From: Microbulbifer elongatus
Lineage (GTDB): Bacteria > Pseudomonadota > Gammaproteobacteria > Pseudomonadales > Cellvibrionaceae
Direction: 5' to 3'
Assembly (NCBI RefSeq): GCF_020524885.1
Contig: NZ_JAIVKJ010000002.1
Coordinates: 930,001 to 994,000 of the forward strand
DNA length: 64,000 bases
In this document: positions 23,306 through 31,969 of the stretch, piece by piece
Position numbering within the stretch: position 1 is the stretch's first letter
How the letters are laid out: the number at the start of each line of letters is the position of its first letter
Notes under the pieces: model-generated
What the model was told of the DNA's origin: nothing
Database searches by the model: none
Seen by the model: the letters and a program-made list of their open reading frames with translations, nothing else
Program-made: the position numbers and the translations under genes

Positions 23306-25909
23306 TTATGTGGCGGATTTCTCGCAGATCGCTGATTTTACTTCTGGGGAAGCAGCCGGGTGAGCGCAGATTTTTTTAAATATCGGAAGCGAAAAAAAGT
23401 CTGCACTCATCTCAGATTTTAGTAGTTCACTTATGATGTATAGAGCTGAGTTTATTTCGTCTGCTAGTAGGTAGGCTTGGGCGGAGTAGTATTTGACGTA
23501 AATGTCGGTAGGGAAGTCGGTATTTAGTTTGTGAGCGAGAGCAATTGATCTCGCCTTTTCCCCTAGATATGCGCTTGACGCTACCTGGTAGATTCTTGAA
23601 AGTCTGTCATTTTTTGTGTTGCTAATTTCCTTTATTTTTTGAAAATAAACGGCAGCCTTTTCAGTGTCGTTCAGCGTTAAATAAATTTCCGCAATATTTC
23701 CTAAGATAGTTAAATTGTTTGGATTTAATGACGCAGCTTTTGTGTATGGGTCGAGGGCCTCTTCAGGTTTTCCTTGTAATAGCTTGGCTGTCCCCAAGTT
23801 GGAATATGAGCGAAAATTTTGGACATGATCAGGAATTGAACTTATGATATCTTCAGCTTTCCTGTAATCTCCTTTTTGAATTAGTATTCCTCCTAGAGTG
23901 GCTTTGGCTGTCCAATATTTGGGACGCTTGGATAATATTTCTATTAGCTTTTCTTCTGATTTGGGAAGGTTTCCTTTTCTGAAGTGATTGAGTGCAATCA
24001 AGTAAAGGTTATCTGTAGATGGGTTTAACTTATTCGCAGTTTCAGCTTGGGTTAGGCTATCGTCATATTTTCCCTTTGAATAAAGAAATCTTGAATATTT
24101 GTTGAGGAATTCAGCTGAGGGATGGTTGGATTCTTTTAGCGAGAGTAATTTTTTTTCAAATTCGGTTGTGTCTTGATTGTAGCTATTAAGCCAAAGTTCA
24201 AGTTCTAGAATCGTTGACTCGCTGATGTTGTTTGCTTGCGCCTTTTTCAGTGTGAGTAGTCCGTTTGAAATATGTTCGTATTTCTCGGTTGAAATATAGC
24301 GATACCCTGAAGTGTATGCATGTGCTCGATAAAGGTTTTCATTTTTAGGGTAAGATTTAATTAGGGACTCTAGAACCTGAAGGTCGTCTTGGTTTATTTC
24401 TCGGCTCTCAAGTCTTTCAGCAATTTGCAAGTAGGTTTCGTAATCATTTGGATTCATTGTTGGTGTGGCAAATGTATTTTTTAGGTACCTCGGGTCAAAC
24501 ATTTTTCGTGTTGCGAGTGATATTTGGTAGCTTGATTCTTGTTTCTGGCTTGTGATAAATGTGAAGTTTTGGCCTTGTATTGTATGCGCAGTTGAGGGCT
24601 CTATTCTTTGCAACTCTATTTCGCAACTCACATTAGAGCACTGCAGCTTTGCAGATATCGCGTCAGTGACTCCTTTGTCAAAAAGGGCTTGTAATTGGGA
24701 GTCAAAGCTTTGTCCATTTTCTGCGGCAAAACTCACCAGCGCACTCGCCTTCAACTGCGAAACCGAATTCATCAACGCCTGCCGTACCATAGTCCGCGTC
24801 AATGCCTTGGCATTTTCCTCCCCGCGAATCTCCCCGTTAATCTCCACCGGCATCACCGCAATATATTGCGGCTCCAGTCGGGTAAATTCCTTCCAGCCCC
24901 AGTAGCTTCCCATGCCCAGCACAAAGGCAGCGGCCACACCGGCCAGCACCCGCTGCCAGCGGCGGCGGCTTTTGACTTTGTGGTGGGTGAACAGGTCGGT
25001 CATGGTCGCGGTGAAGTCTTCGCTTTCACTGTCCAATCCCTGTTTGTGCAGTAGCTCGAAACCCTGATACACGATCTGCGCGCTTTGTGGCCGCTGGGCC
25101 GGGTCTTTGGCGAGTAGCTTGTCCAACAGTATCGCCAGCGGCTCCGGAATTTCTGCCCACGCCTGTTGCGGCGGGATATGTGGCTCGCTGGTGATGCGGT
25201 TGGCCATGGCCAGCGCGCCGCCTTCGTGCTTTTCAAACGGGCGACTGCCGCACAGCAGTTCAAACGCGATGGTGCCAAGGCTGAAGAGGTCGCTGCGGGC
25301 ATCCAGGGGGTTGCCGAGGATCTGCTCCGGCGACATGGCGGTGATGGTGCCGGCGAGCTGGTTGGCCTCGGTGAGGGTTTTCTCATCCAGCTGCTGGGAT
25401 TTGGCGATGCCGAAGTCGGTGATCTTGGCGATCGGTTCGCCCTTGGCGTTTTCCGTAATCAGAATATTGTCGGATTTCAGGTCCCTGTGAATGATACCGA
25501 GGTTATGGGCTTCGTTCAGGCCCTGGCAGATCTGCATCAGCAGGCTGAGCTTCTGCTGCAGGCTGGGCGTGCGTTCGCGCATCCAGGCGCGCAGGGTGGT
25601 GCCCTCGATATATTCCATCACCAGAGCGATATTTCCCTGGTCTTCCAGCACATCGTGCAGGGCAACAATATTGGGGTGATTGAGCTGTGCGAGCAGGCGG
25701 GCTTCCTGCTGGATCCGGTCGCGGGCGTTCTGGCTGGCGCCGTCTTCCTTGAGTTGTTTGATCGCGACCTGGCGGTGCAGTTTGAGGTCTTCGGCCAGGT
25801 AGACCACGCCCATGCCACCGGCACCGAGTGTGCCTTGAATGCGGTAGCGGTCATTGGCCACTGGGTTGGATTTGGCCTGTTGGCCAACCTCGGGATCGGC
25901 AATATCCAT
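23306..25909 (-). CDS. Hanks-type Ser/Thr protein kinase with membrane helix and TPR region (kinase 1)
   Basis: 867 residues. The kinase domain (~22-290) has glycine loop GAGGMGVVYLAE, Lys51 in VAIKQ, HRDLKSDN (Asp143), DFG (165-167) and MSPEQ. One membrane helix (~320-338) is followed by an extracytoplasmic domain and, from ~470 on, many TPR-like repeats (ANKLNPSTDNLYLIALNHFRKGN, AASLNPNNLTILGNIAEIYLTL). Base composition falls abruptly at about 24715 (residue ~398): the 5' half is ~60% GC, the 3' half ~36%. The gene therefore looks chimeric. It is paralogous to kinase 2, 87 bases upstream in the same direction. Likely a membrane sensor kinase; ligand unknown. Confidence 0.88.
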   Translation of the reverse strand: MDIADPEVGQQAKSNPVANDRYRIQGTLGAGGMGVVYLAEDLKLHRQVAIKQLKEDGASQNARDRIQQEARLLAQLNHPNIVALHDVLEDQGNIALVMEYIEGTTLRAWMRERTPSLQQKLSLLMQICQGLNEAHNLGIIHRDLKSDNILITENAKGEPIAKITDFGIAKSQQLDEKTLTEANQLAGTITAMSPEQILGNPLDARSDLFSLGTIAFELLCGSRPFEKHEGGALAMANRITSEPHIPPQQAWAEIPEPLAILLDKLLAKDPAQRPQSAQIVYQGFELLHKQGLDSESEDFTATMTDLFTHHKVKSRRRWQRVLAGVAAAFVLGMGSYWGWKEFTRLEPQYIAVMPVEINGEIRGEENAKALTRTMVRQALMNSVSQLKASALVSFAAENGQSFDSQLQALFDKGVTDAISAKLQCSNVSCEIELQRIEPSTAHTIQGQNFTFITSQKQESSYQISLATRKMFDPRYLKNTFATPTMNPNDYETYLQIAERLESREINQDDLQVLESLIKSYPKNENLYRAHAYTSGYRYISTEKYEHISNGLLTLKKAQANNISESTILELELWLNSYNQDTTEFEKKLLSLKESNHPSAEFLNKYSRFLYSKGKYDDSLTQAETANKLNPSTDNLYLIALNHFRKGNLPKSEEKLIEILSKRPKYWTAKATLGGILIQKGDYRKAEDIISSIPDHVQNFRSYSNLGTAKLLQGKPEEALDPYTKAASLNPNNLTILGNIAEIYLTLNDTEKAAVYFQKIKEISNTKNDRLSRIYQVASSAYLGEKARSIALAHKLNTDFPTDIYVKYYSAQAYLLADEINSALYIISELLKSEMSADFFSLPIFKKICAHPAASPEVKSAICEKSAT

Positions 25910-25996
25910 CTGCGTATGGTCTTTTGTTAGAGCCTAAAAGGTTGCCCTGGCCGATACCCCTGGCCCGGGCGCGCGGAGAGACTAGAGGAATCGCCG

Positions 25997-28654
25997 TTAG
26001 AGATTCGTACTGGTCTCGCCGCCGCGGGCAATCTGGGAATTGCCCTCGTTGTTCTTGTTGTTCGCGCCACTGCAAAGCCCCGGGTACTGCTGTCGGAGAT
26101 CGTTGAAGGCGGGAATATTGCAGATTTTGACAAACCGCGCGGTGCAATACCAGATGGGCGAGATTCCCTGCTCCAGGGTTTTGCGGATATGCGCCTTGGC
26201 GGAGAGCAGGTCGCCGGTGGTGATATACACCTGCGCGCGGGCGTAATTGGTGTAGAGGTCGTCTGGGGCGTCGCGGCGGATCTTGAGCAGGTTTTCCACC
26301 GCCTTCTCGCCTTCGCCCAGCTCGGCATAGGCGCGGGCCTGCATCAGCAGGCCTTCCCAGTCGTGCCGGTCCTGGGTCAGTTCCAGTGCCTGTCGGGCGA
26401 AATCCCGGGCGCGCTGCGCCTGCTGCTGCTCGCGGGCAATTTCAGCGCGGTACAGCAGCGGGTCGGCGTCTTTCGGGGCCAGCTCGGAGACCCGCTGGAA
26501 ACAGCTTTGCGACTGCTCGTACTGCTTCTCGATGTAGTAGGCCAGGCAGAGGTTGTAAGTGTCCATAGGGCCGATACGGTCGAGACCAGCTTCAGTGAGC
26601 AGGCGGATGGTCTCTTTGGCGTGGCCGCTATCGAGCATATTGCCGGCGAGCAGAGAGATGGCGTCGATGGATTCGCTGTTGAGCGCGATGGCGGCCTTGA
26701 GAACCTCGTTGGCGGCGGGCATGTCACCACTGAGGGTGAGGATCAGGGCTTTCTGGTCGAGGTAAATATAGCTCGTTCGAAGCGCGAGGGCGCGGTCAAT
26801 GCTCTCCAGGGCAAGGTGGTAGTCCCCCCGCTGCTGGTGGTGCAATGCACTCAACTGGTGGTAGCTGGCCTTGTCCGGCAGGACCAGCTTCAACTTCGCC
26901 AGCAGTGCTTCAGGGCGACCGGGATTGTCGCGGAGCATGGACAGGCGCAGCTCACTGATCAACAGCTCTGGAGTGTTATCGAGCCTGGCTGGGGCTTTTT
27001 CCAGTAGGCGGGCAAGGCGCTGATGCGCTTCTGCGGCGCGGGTGTTGAACTCCTGGTCGATCGCCATCTCTGCATACAGCTCGTAAAGCGGCGCAAAGCT
27101 GGGAGCGCGCTCTTGCAAGCGGTCAAGTTGATCGAGGAGTTCGCCCAAGTGCAGGTAGTCGTGGCGGCGCTCGTAGATTTGCAGGTAGGTGAGGTAGTCC
27201 TTGGCGCTAATCTGGCTGGAGAGATTAGTCTCTTTCGCGGGGTAGTCGGATAGCAGGCTGTCGAGCTGGTGCAGGGTGCGGGCGCGGCTCTCCAGGCCTT
27301 CCTCCAGGGAGAGGCGGGTACTCTGGCTGCCGATCACTGCGAGGGTGTCGCTGTCCAGCAGTTCCAGCGACAGTTCGCAGCTGCGGCCCTGGCAGTCTAC
27401 TTCCGGGATCAACAGCAGGTCCGCATTGAGGGAGTTCGCCTGATTGGCCAGCGGCTGGCCGGTGAGCTTGCGGGACTCGAAATAGGAAATCAGGTGCAGC
27501 CCACGTCGGCCGGAGAGGCCTTGCTTGAGCGCATTCTGCACGTTGCCGATCAGCAGGCGTTGGTTTTGGGAGACACTTTCCTGGCTGTGTATGGCTGGCT
27601 CCAGTACCGCGATATAACGGCCTTTCTGGGATTCTGCTGGCGACGAATAAAGGGAAATGCCGAGTGCCACTGCAATGCCGATGGTGCAGGCCGCTAGCGC
27701 GCCGATGGATATGCGGGCGGCGCGGACAAACTTGCGGCGAGGATTGTAGGAGCGGTGAAAATAGCTTTCCGCAGTCACCGTGGCAGTGAGACTGTGGGTG
27801 CGGGTAAAGCTGGTGCCGCTGCCTCGGATCTGTTGCAGCAGGGACTCCAGTTCCGCGGCCACTTCGGCGGCGTTCAGTGGGCGCTGCTCCGGTTGCTTTG
27901 CCAGCAGTCTGTCCAGCAGGTCGCACACTGCGTGGGGCAACTCCGGAGCGAGTTTTGCGGCCGGTGGGTGCGGGCTTTTCACGATGCGATCGACGATCAC
28001 ATAGGGGCTGTTGTTATCCCCGAAAGGATTCTGCCCGCACAGCAGGCGGTAGGCGACCACGCCGAGGGCGAACAGGTCACTGCGGTTGTCCAGCGGTTTG
28101 CCCTGGGCCTGCTCCGGTGACATGGCGCCCCAGCTTCCCGCCACATGCTGCTCACGGGTAAGGCTGCTGTCTTCGTGCCAGTTTTTGGCGATGCCGAAGT
28201 CAGTGATTTTGATGGTGCCGTTGCTGTCCACCAGGATGTTTTCTGCTTTCAGGTCCCGGTGAATGATGCCCGCCCCGTGCGCGCGGGCCAGACCCGCGCA
28301 GATCTGCTTGAGCAATTGCAGTTTCTGCGGCAGGTCGAGGTTGCGCTCCCGCTGCCAGCGGTCGAGGCTGCTACCGTCTACATATTCCATCACCAGCGCA
28401 ATACCGCTTTCGTCCTCCACCACATCGTAGAGCTGCACGATATTGCTGTGATTGAGTTGCGCGAGAAGGAGTGCCTCGCGGCGAATGCGTTCGCTGGCGT
28501 TACTGCTGTTGGGGTTGCGCAGCAGTTTTTTGATCGCCACCTTGCGGTTCAGGCGCTCGTCGGTGGCGAGATACACCACGCCCATGCCGCCGGAGCCGAG
28601 CTTGGCTGTGGCGTGATAGCGGCCGATGTAAAAAGGTAGCTGCTCTGATTGCAT
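25997..28654 (-). CDS. Hanks-type Ser/Thr protein kinase with membrane helix and TPR region (kinase 2)
   Basis: 885 residues. Kinase domain (~12-275): GSGGMGVVYLAT, Lys42/43 in VAIKK, HRDLKAEN (132-134), DFG (152-154), MSPEQ. A membrane helix lies at ~313-335. The C-terminal half has Leu/Ala-rich TPR-like helices (DYHLALESIDRALALRTSYIY, NLCLAYYIEKQYEQSQSCFQR). Same architecture as kinase 1 but uniformly GC-rich. The FHA gene starts upstream on the same strand with 144 bases between, so FHA, kinase 2 and kinase 1 may be one transcription unit. Its targets are unknown; FHA proteins here are natural candidates. Confidence 0.9.
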   Translation of the reverse strand: MQSEQLPFYIGRYHATAKLGSGGMGVVYLATDERLNRKVAIKKLLRNPNSSNASERIRREALLLAQLNHSNIVQLYDVVEDESGIALVMEYVDGSSLDRWQRERNLDLPQKLQLLKQICAGLARAHGAGIIHRDLKAENILVDSNGTIKITDFGIAKNWHEDSSLTREQHVAGSWGAMSPEQAQGKPLDNRSDLFALGVVAYRLLCGQNPFGDNNSPYVIVDRIVKSPHPPAAKLAPELPHAVCDLLDRLLAKQPEQRPLNAAEVAAELESLLQQIRGSGTSFTRTHSLTATVTAESYFHRSYNPRRKFVRAARISIGALAACTIGIAVALGISLYSSPAESQKGRYIAVLEPAIHSQESVSQNQRLLIGNVQNALKQGLSGRRGLHLISYFESRKLTGQPLANQANSLNADLLLIPEVDCQGRSCELSLELLDSDTLAVIGSQSTRLSLEEGLESRARTLHQLDSLLSDYPAKETNLSSQISAKDYLTYLQIYERRHDYLHLGELLDQLDRLQERAPSFAPLYELYAEMAIDQEFNTRAAEAHQRLARLLEKAPARLDNTPELLISELRLSMLRDNPGRPEALLAKLKLVLPDKASYHQLSALHHQQRGDYHLALESIDRALALRTSYIYLDQKALILTLSGDMPAANEVLKAAIALNSESIDAISLLAGNMLDSGHAKETIRLLTEAGLDRIGPMDTYNLCLAYYIEKQYEQSQSCFQRVSELAPKDADPLLYRAEIAREQQQAQRARDFARQALELTQDRHDWEGLLMQARAYAELGEGEKAVENLLKIRRDAPDDLYTNYARAQVYITTGDLLSAKAHIRKTLEQGISPIWYCTARFVKICNIPAFNDLRQQYPGLCSGANNKNNEGNSQIARGGETSTNL

Positions 28655-28798
28655 GGTATTGACTGCGGTAATAAATCTACGGGTAAACCGCCGTCCGTGG
28701 ATTGTGAAGCCCGCTGCGGGCGGGCGTCCTGTTACTTCGCGGGTTCCGTGCGAATGTGTGTTCGCTTAGTTTTTTTGTACCCTGTTCTTTCGCCTGCG

Positions 28799-29797
28799 TC
28801 AGGCGGGCTCCGGGTTTAATTCGAGCTCGCCGGTGCTGGCTTCCAGAACCTCTTTCTGTGAGCCTTTGAAAATATCCAGCATGTAACCGCCGAGGCGCAT
28901 TTCGTAAGCCCGGCGCTCTACCAGGCGCGATGTATCGATGGCGTCTGGCAGGCTGTCAGCAATCTGCTTGCGAGCGCGGAAAATCTGGGTATTGAGGTGG
29001 TTGACGGTGATGCCCAGTTCGCGGATCGCGAGGTCGATGGCCACCCAGCCCTGATCTGGGCCGTCCACCTTGCGCTGGATGTCGCGGATGCGCGCGCGCG
29101 CGAGATACAGCAGCAGGTAATTGTGTGTGCGTGCGGCCAGGTCCAGGCGCATATCGTCTTTGGCCAACTGCAACTGAATATGTTCTTCGTGGTGGCTGAC
29201 GGTAAAGCGCAGGCGGAAGTCGGAAACGCACAGGCTCTTGAACGACAGCTCTGTCGTGGTGCTCTGGCTAGCGGCGAGGAATAACTGCCAGCTGTTGTGG
29301 GCGCAGTCGATGCGGCTGCCGTGATTGACGACTTTGGCGCTCTCGCCGTGTTCGGGGCTTTCCAGAAGTTCGTATATCCACACACCGTTGACCGGGTTGA
29401 AGTGCAGGCTGGCAATGGGGTCGTGTTCGTCGGGCAGCAAGTGGTAAGACTCGAGCACCTGGCTTTCGCCGGTGTGGATATCAATCAGCAGGTTTTCCGG
29501 TGCGTCGAGGTTTTCCACCTTCCATACCGGATTGGTGGCGCGGCCGAATGCGAGCTTGTCGCCGAGCTGGAGCTGCTGGTTTTTGGCTGGAATCAGTTGC
29601 TGGCCATTGACCCAGGTGCCGTTGCGGCTGAGATCGCGAATGATCCAGTGGCTTCCGGTCCATTGAATAGCGGCGTGAATACCGGAAATCTCCGGCAGGG
29701 TGATGCGAGTATCAGCAACCCCTTGGCGGCGGCCAATGGTGTGGTGCGCCATCAGGTAGACGGGTTGATCCCGGTCTGGATGCTGCAGGCTGGCCAT
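28799..29797 (-). CDS. FHA-domain protein with winged-helix-like C-terminus
   Basis: 332 residues from ATG at 29797, chosen for AAGGGA seven bases upstream; a TTG six codons earlier is less likely. The N-terminal FHA domain (~10-95) has HTIGRRQGVADTRITLPEISGIHAAI and IRDLSRNGTWVNGQ. The middle part (100-210) is beta-rich. The C-terminal ~210-300 (LAARTHNYLLLYLARARI, LAIRELGITVNHLNTQIFRARKQIADSLPDA) resembles a winged helix of transcription-activation type. It lies directly upstream of two kinase genes in the same direction and could read kinase phosphorylation and pass it to DNA, but no target is visible. Confidence 0.8.
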   Translation of the reverse strand: MASLQHPDRDQPVYLMAHHTIGRRQGVADTRITLPEISGIHAAIQWTGSHWIIRDLSRNGTWVNGQQLIPAKNQQLQLGDKLAFGRATNPVWKVENLDAPENLLIDIHTGESQVLESYHLLPDEHDPIASLHFNPVNGVWIYELLESPEHGESAKVVNHGSRIDCAHNSWQLFLAASQSTTTELSFKSLCVSDFRLRFTVSHHEEHIQLQLAKDDMRLDLAARTHNYLLLYLARARIRDIQRKVDGPDQGWVAIDLAIRELGITVNHLNTQIFRARKQIADSLPDAIDTSRLVERRAYEMRLGGYMLDIFKGSQKEVLEASTGELELNPEPA

Positions 29798-30233
29798 GAA
29801 TAGTCCCTTCCCCAATCAATAAAGCTGCACCCTGATAAACAGGCGTGCAGAAATTATCAAAACAGGGCGGCCGGTGTGGTTCTCGCCATGCACGGCCTTG
29901 TGCATGGCAAATGTGCCGGGCGTCCTCTTGTCAGAGAGACGGGCAGCACGGCCAAATTCTTTTCGCCGGGCGCAGTTGCGACCTTGAGTGGTACACGATT
30001 CACCAGTCGTTCCGGCGTGATCCACTTCTCATTTTCGGGGGCCGCAGCAGAGCATTTCGCCGCTGTCTTGAGTCAGTGTTCGCTAACCTAACGGGCGGGC
30101 GTCCACTTTAGTGTTGTTGCCCCATTTATACCGAACTGCGGGCTGAATGCAATGATTGGATGCGAATTGTTAGCAGTCAGGGCAAACATTGCGCTGTCGC
30201 CTCAATCAACGCGCAAGATCTGCATTTTGCGTA
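29798..30233. other. Intergenic region between FHA gene and ectR
   Basis: About 430 bases. The short ORFs on both strands lack ribosome-binding sites and family resemblance. It should hold the promoter of the FHA-kinase unit (minus strand, right of 29797) and the ectR 3' end. No repeats or strong terminator noticed. Confidence 0.5.
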
Positions 30234-31049
30234 TCACTTGTCGCCGTGGCTTTCTGGATCTTTCTTATCGTCCTGCGTGGGAAGGTTGCGGCTGTCTTTG
30301 CGATCGAGGTCGCCCACATCGAGAACCGGGGAGGCGTCGATATGTTCTGCGTCCATCATCAGCGCCACCCGCTGCAGGGAGGAAATGATCATGGATTGCT
30401 CCCACTCGCGCAGGTCGCGGAACTGTTTGACGAAGTGCTCCTGTAACGGGGTTGGGGCGTCGCGGATGATGTCGGCACCCTCATCAGTCAGGTAGGCGTG
30501 CACTTTGCGTTTGTCTTCGGAAGAGCGTTCACGGTAGACCAGGCCGCGCTTTTCCAGGCGGTCCAGAATAGTAGTTACCGTGGCCTGGCTGAGGCTGATC
30601 TCTTTGGCGAGCGCGCCAATGGTGACCTGGCCCTGCTCGCGGATGGCCTGCAGCAGCAGTAACTGGGGTGCAGTGAGGCCGGCAGTCTTGACCAGCTGCT
30701 TGGAGTGCAGGTCGGTGGCGCGAATCAGTCGGCGCAGGGTAATCAATACTTCTTCAATCTTGTCCATCAGCAGCAGGCTCTCGAGTTCTTTTCGGCTAAT
30801 TTGCCCGCGGCCGATTTTCGGCTCTGCACCGTTTTTGTCAATTCCCGGGTTGGTTTGGGTCGACTTCAGGTCGGATTTTGAATCGTTAGTCGGTTTCTTG
30901 GTGGGGTTTGGCGCCACCTTTTTACGCACTTCCTCATGCGGTGTTTCGCGCCCTTCAGTGGTGCGCGAGCCCTTTAATTGCGCGGGCTCCGCCCGATTCT
31001 GGGGCTCTGCGCTGGCGCCGTAATTGGTCGTGTTCTGATCAAATTGCAT
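30234..31049 (-). CDS. ectR: MarR-family regulator of ectoine genes (EctR), N-terminally extended
   Basis: Up to 271 residues from ATG at 31049. The MarR core covers ~85-225: MDKIEEVLITLRRLIRATDLHSKQL, LTAPQLLLLQAI, the winged helix LAKEISLSQATVTTILDRLEKRGLVYRERSSEDKRKVHAYLT. The IRATDLHSK signature is typical of EctR. Known EctR proteins are about 180-200 residues, so the first ~85 residues (Thr/Lys/Pro-rich, low complexity) are an unusual extension, or the true start is further in. It is divergent from ectA. EctR represses ectoine genes at low salt. A candidate operator is at 31100-31117. Confidence 0.85.
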   Translation of the reverse strand: MQFDQNTTNYGASAEPQNRAEPAQLKGSRTTEGRETPHEEVRKKVAPNPTKKPTNDSKSDLKSTQTNPGIDKNGAEPKIGRGQISRKELESLLLMDKIEEVLITLRRLIRATDLHSKQLVKTAGLTAPQLLLLQAIREQGQVTIGALAKEISLSQATVTTILDRLEKRGLVYRERSSEDKRKVHAYLTDEGADIIRDAPTPLQEHFVKQFRDLREWEQSMIISSLQRVALMMDAEHIDASPVLDVGDLDRKDSRNLPTQDDKKDPESHGDK

Positions 31050-31099
31050 GAGGCTTGGCCTTGCGTCCTCGATAATCTTTAGAGTACGATAGATTTAAA

Positions 31100-31117
31100 T
31101 ATTTAGAGCAGTAAATA
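31100..31117. promoter_or_regulatory. Candidate EctR operator
   Basis: TATTTAGA-GC-AGTAAATA is an imperfect palindrome (perfect outer arms TATTTA/TAAATA) with two 8-bp half-sites two bases apart, the geometry reported for EctR1 sites of halotolerant methanotrophs. It lies 51-68 bases upstream of ectR and about 140 bases upstream of ectA, so it fits ectR autoregulation best. Confidence 0.5.
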
Positions 31118-31181
31118 ACTTTTTGCGGAAAAGGTCAAATTTCAAGCGGAATCCAGTTCAAACGACAGGGTTCCGTTTTTG

Positions 31182-31210
31182 TTGCGAAAGCATTTCGGAA
31201 TTTTGATACT
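31182..31210 (+). promoter_or_regulatory. Possible ectA promoter
   Basis: TTGCGA (31182-31187), 17-base spacer, GATACT (31205-31210); each hexamer matches the sigma-70 consensus at four of six positions. It lies 46 bases upstream of the ectA start. This is weak evidence from sequence alone. Confidence 0.3.
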
Positions 31211-31255
31211 GCTCTAACAATTTGATGACTAAAGAATGAATCGAAAGGTATTGGT

Positions 31256-31879
31256 TTGAGCGCGACAAGCGAATTGAAAGAAGACGACTCAATTGACGAC
31301 AAGGTGAAGCTGGCGCAGCAAGCGGAAGCTCGTAATGCCGGCCCTGCCGGTGACAAGAGTGTTCAGGTCCTGCTGCGCCGCCCGGTCAGTGAAGACGGTG
31401 CGGCCGTGCACCAGCTGATCGGGAACTGCCCGCCCCTGGATACCAACTCCCTTTATTGCAACCTGCTGCAGGCCAGCCACTTCTCCGCTACTAGTGTGGC
31501 TGCAGAACTCGATGGCGAGCTGGTGGGTTTCATCTCCGGTTACATCATTCCCGACCGCCCCGAGACCCTGTTTATCTGGCAGGTGGCCGTGGCGGAAAAC
31601 GGTCGCGGAATGGGACTTGCCGGTCGCATGTTGCGGGAAATTCTCGCCCGACCCGCCTGCACCCAGGTAAGCCACCTCGAAACCACCATCACGCCGGACA
31701 ACGACGCCTCCTGGGCTCTGTTCCGCAGCCTGGCGCGCAAGCTGGATGCCGGGCTGGCCGAATCGGTGATGTTTGACCGGGAGCGCCACTTCAAGGGCCA
31801 GCACGACAGCGAAATGCTGCTGCGTATCGGGCCTTTTGAGCCTCCCGTGGGGCAGGCGTCAGCGAGTGCCGCCGGCTGA
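31256..31879 (+). CDS. ectA: L-2,4-diaminobutyrate acetyltransferase
   Basis: 207 residues from TTG at 31256, with AAAGG eight bases upstream and no in-frame ATG before residue 120. GNAT-fold acetyltransferase: LRRPVSEDGAAVHQLIGNCPPLDTNSLYCNLLQASHF is the EctA signature, and VAVAENGRGMGLAGRML is the acetyl-CoA-binding loop. It converts L-2,4-diaminobutyrate to N-gamma-acetyl-diaminobutyrate, the second step of ectoine synthesis. The N-terminus (~35 residues) is longer than in most EctA. First gene of ectA-ectB-ectC-ask. Confidence 0.95.
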   Translation: MSATSELKEDDSIDDKVKLAQQAEARNAGPAGDKSVQVLLRRPVSEDGAAVHQLIGNCPPLDTNSLYCNLLQASHFSATSVAAELDGELVGFISGYIIPDRPETLFIWQVAVAENGRGMGLAGRMLREILARPACTQVSHLETTITPDNDASWALFRSLARKLDAGLAESVMFDRERHFKGQHDSEMLLRIGPFEPPVGQASASAAG

Positions 31880-31969
31880 GCGTGAACAACGCTCTACAAA
31901 CCGAATTCTGTTTTTCCTTTTTATTTTTTTAAACCAAGTTAAACCAACGACTCAAAAAGGGTTGTCACT

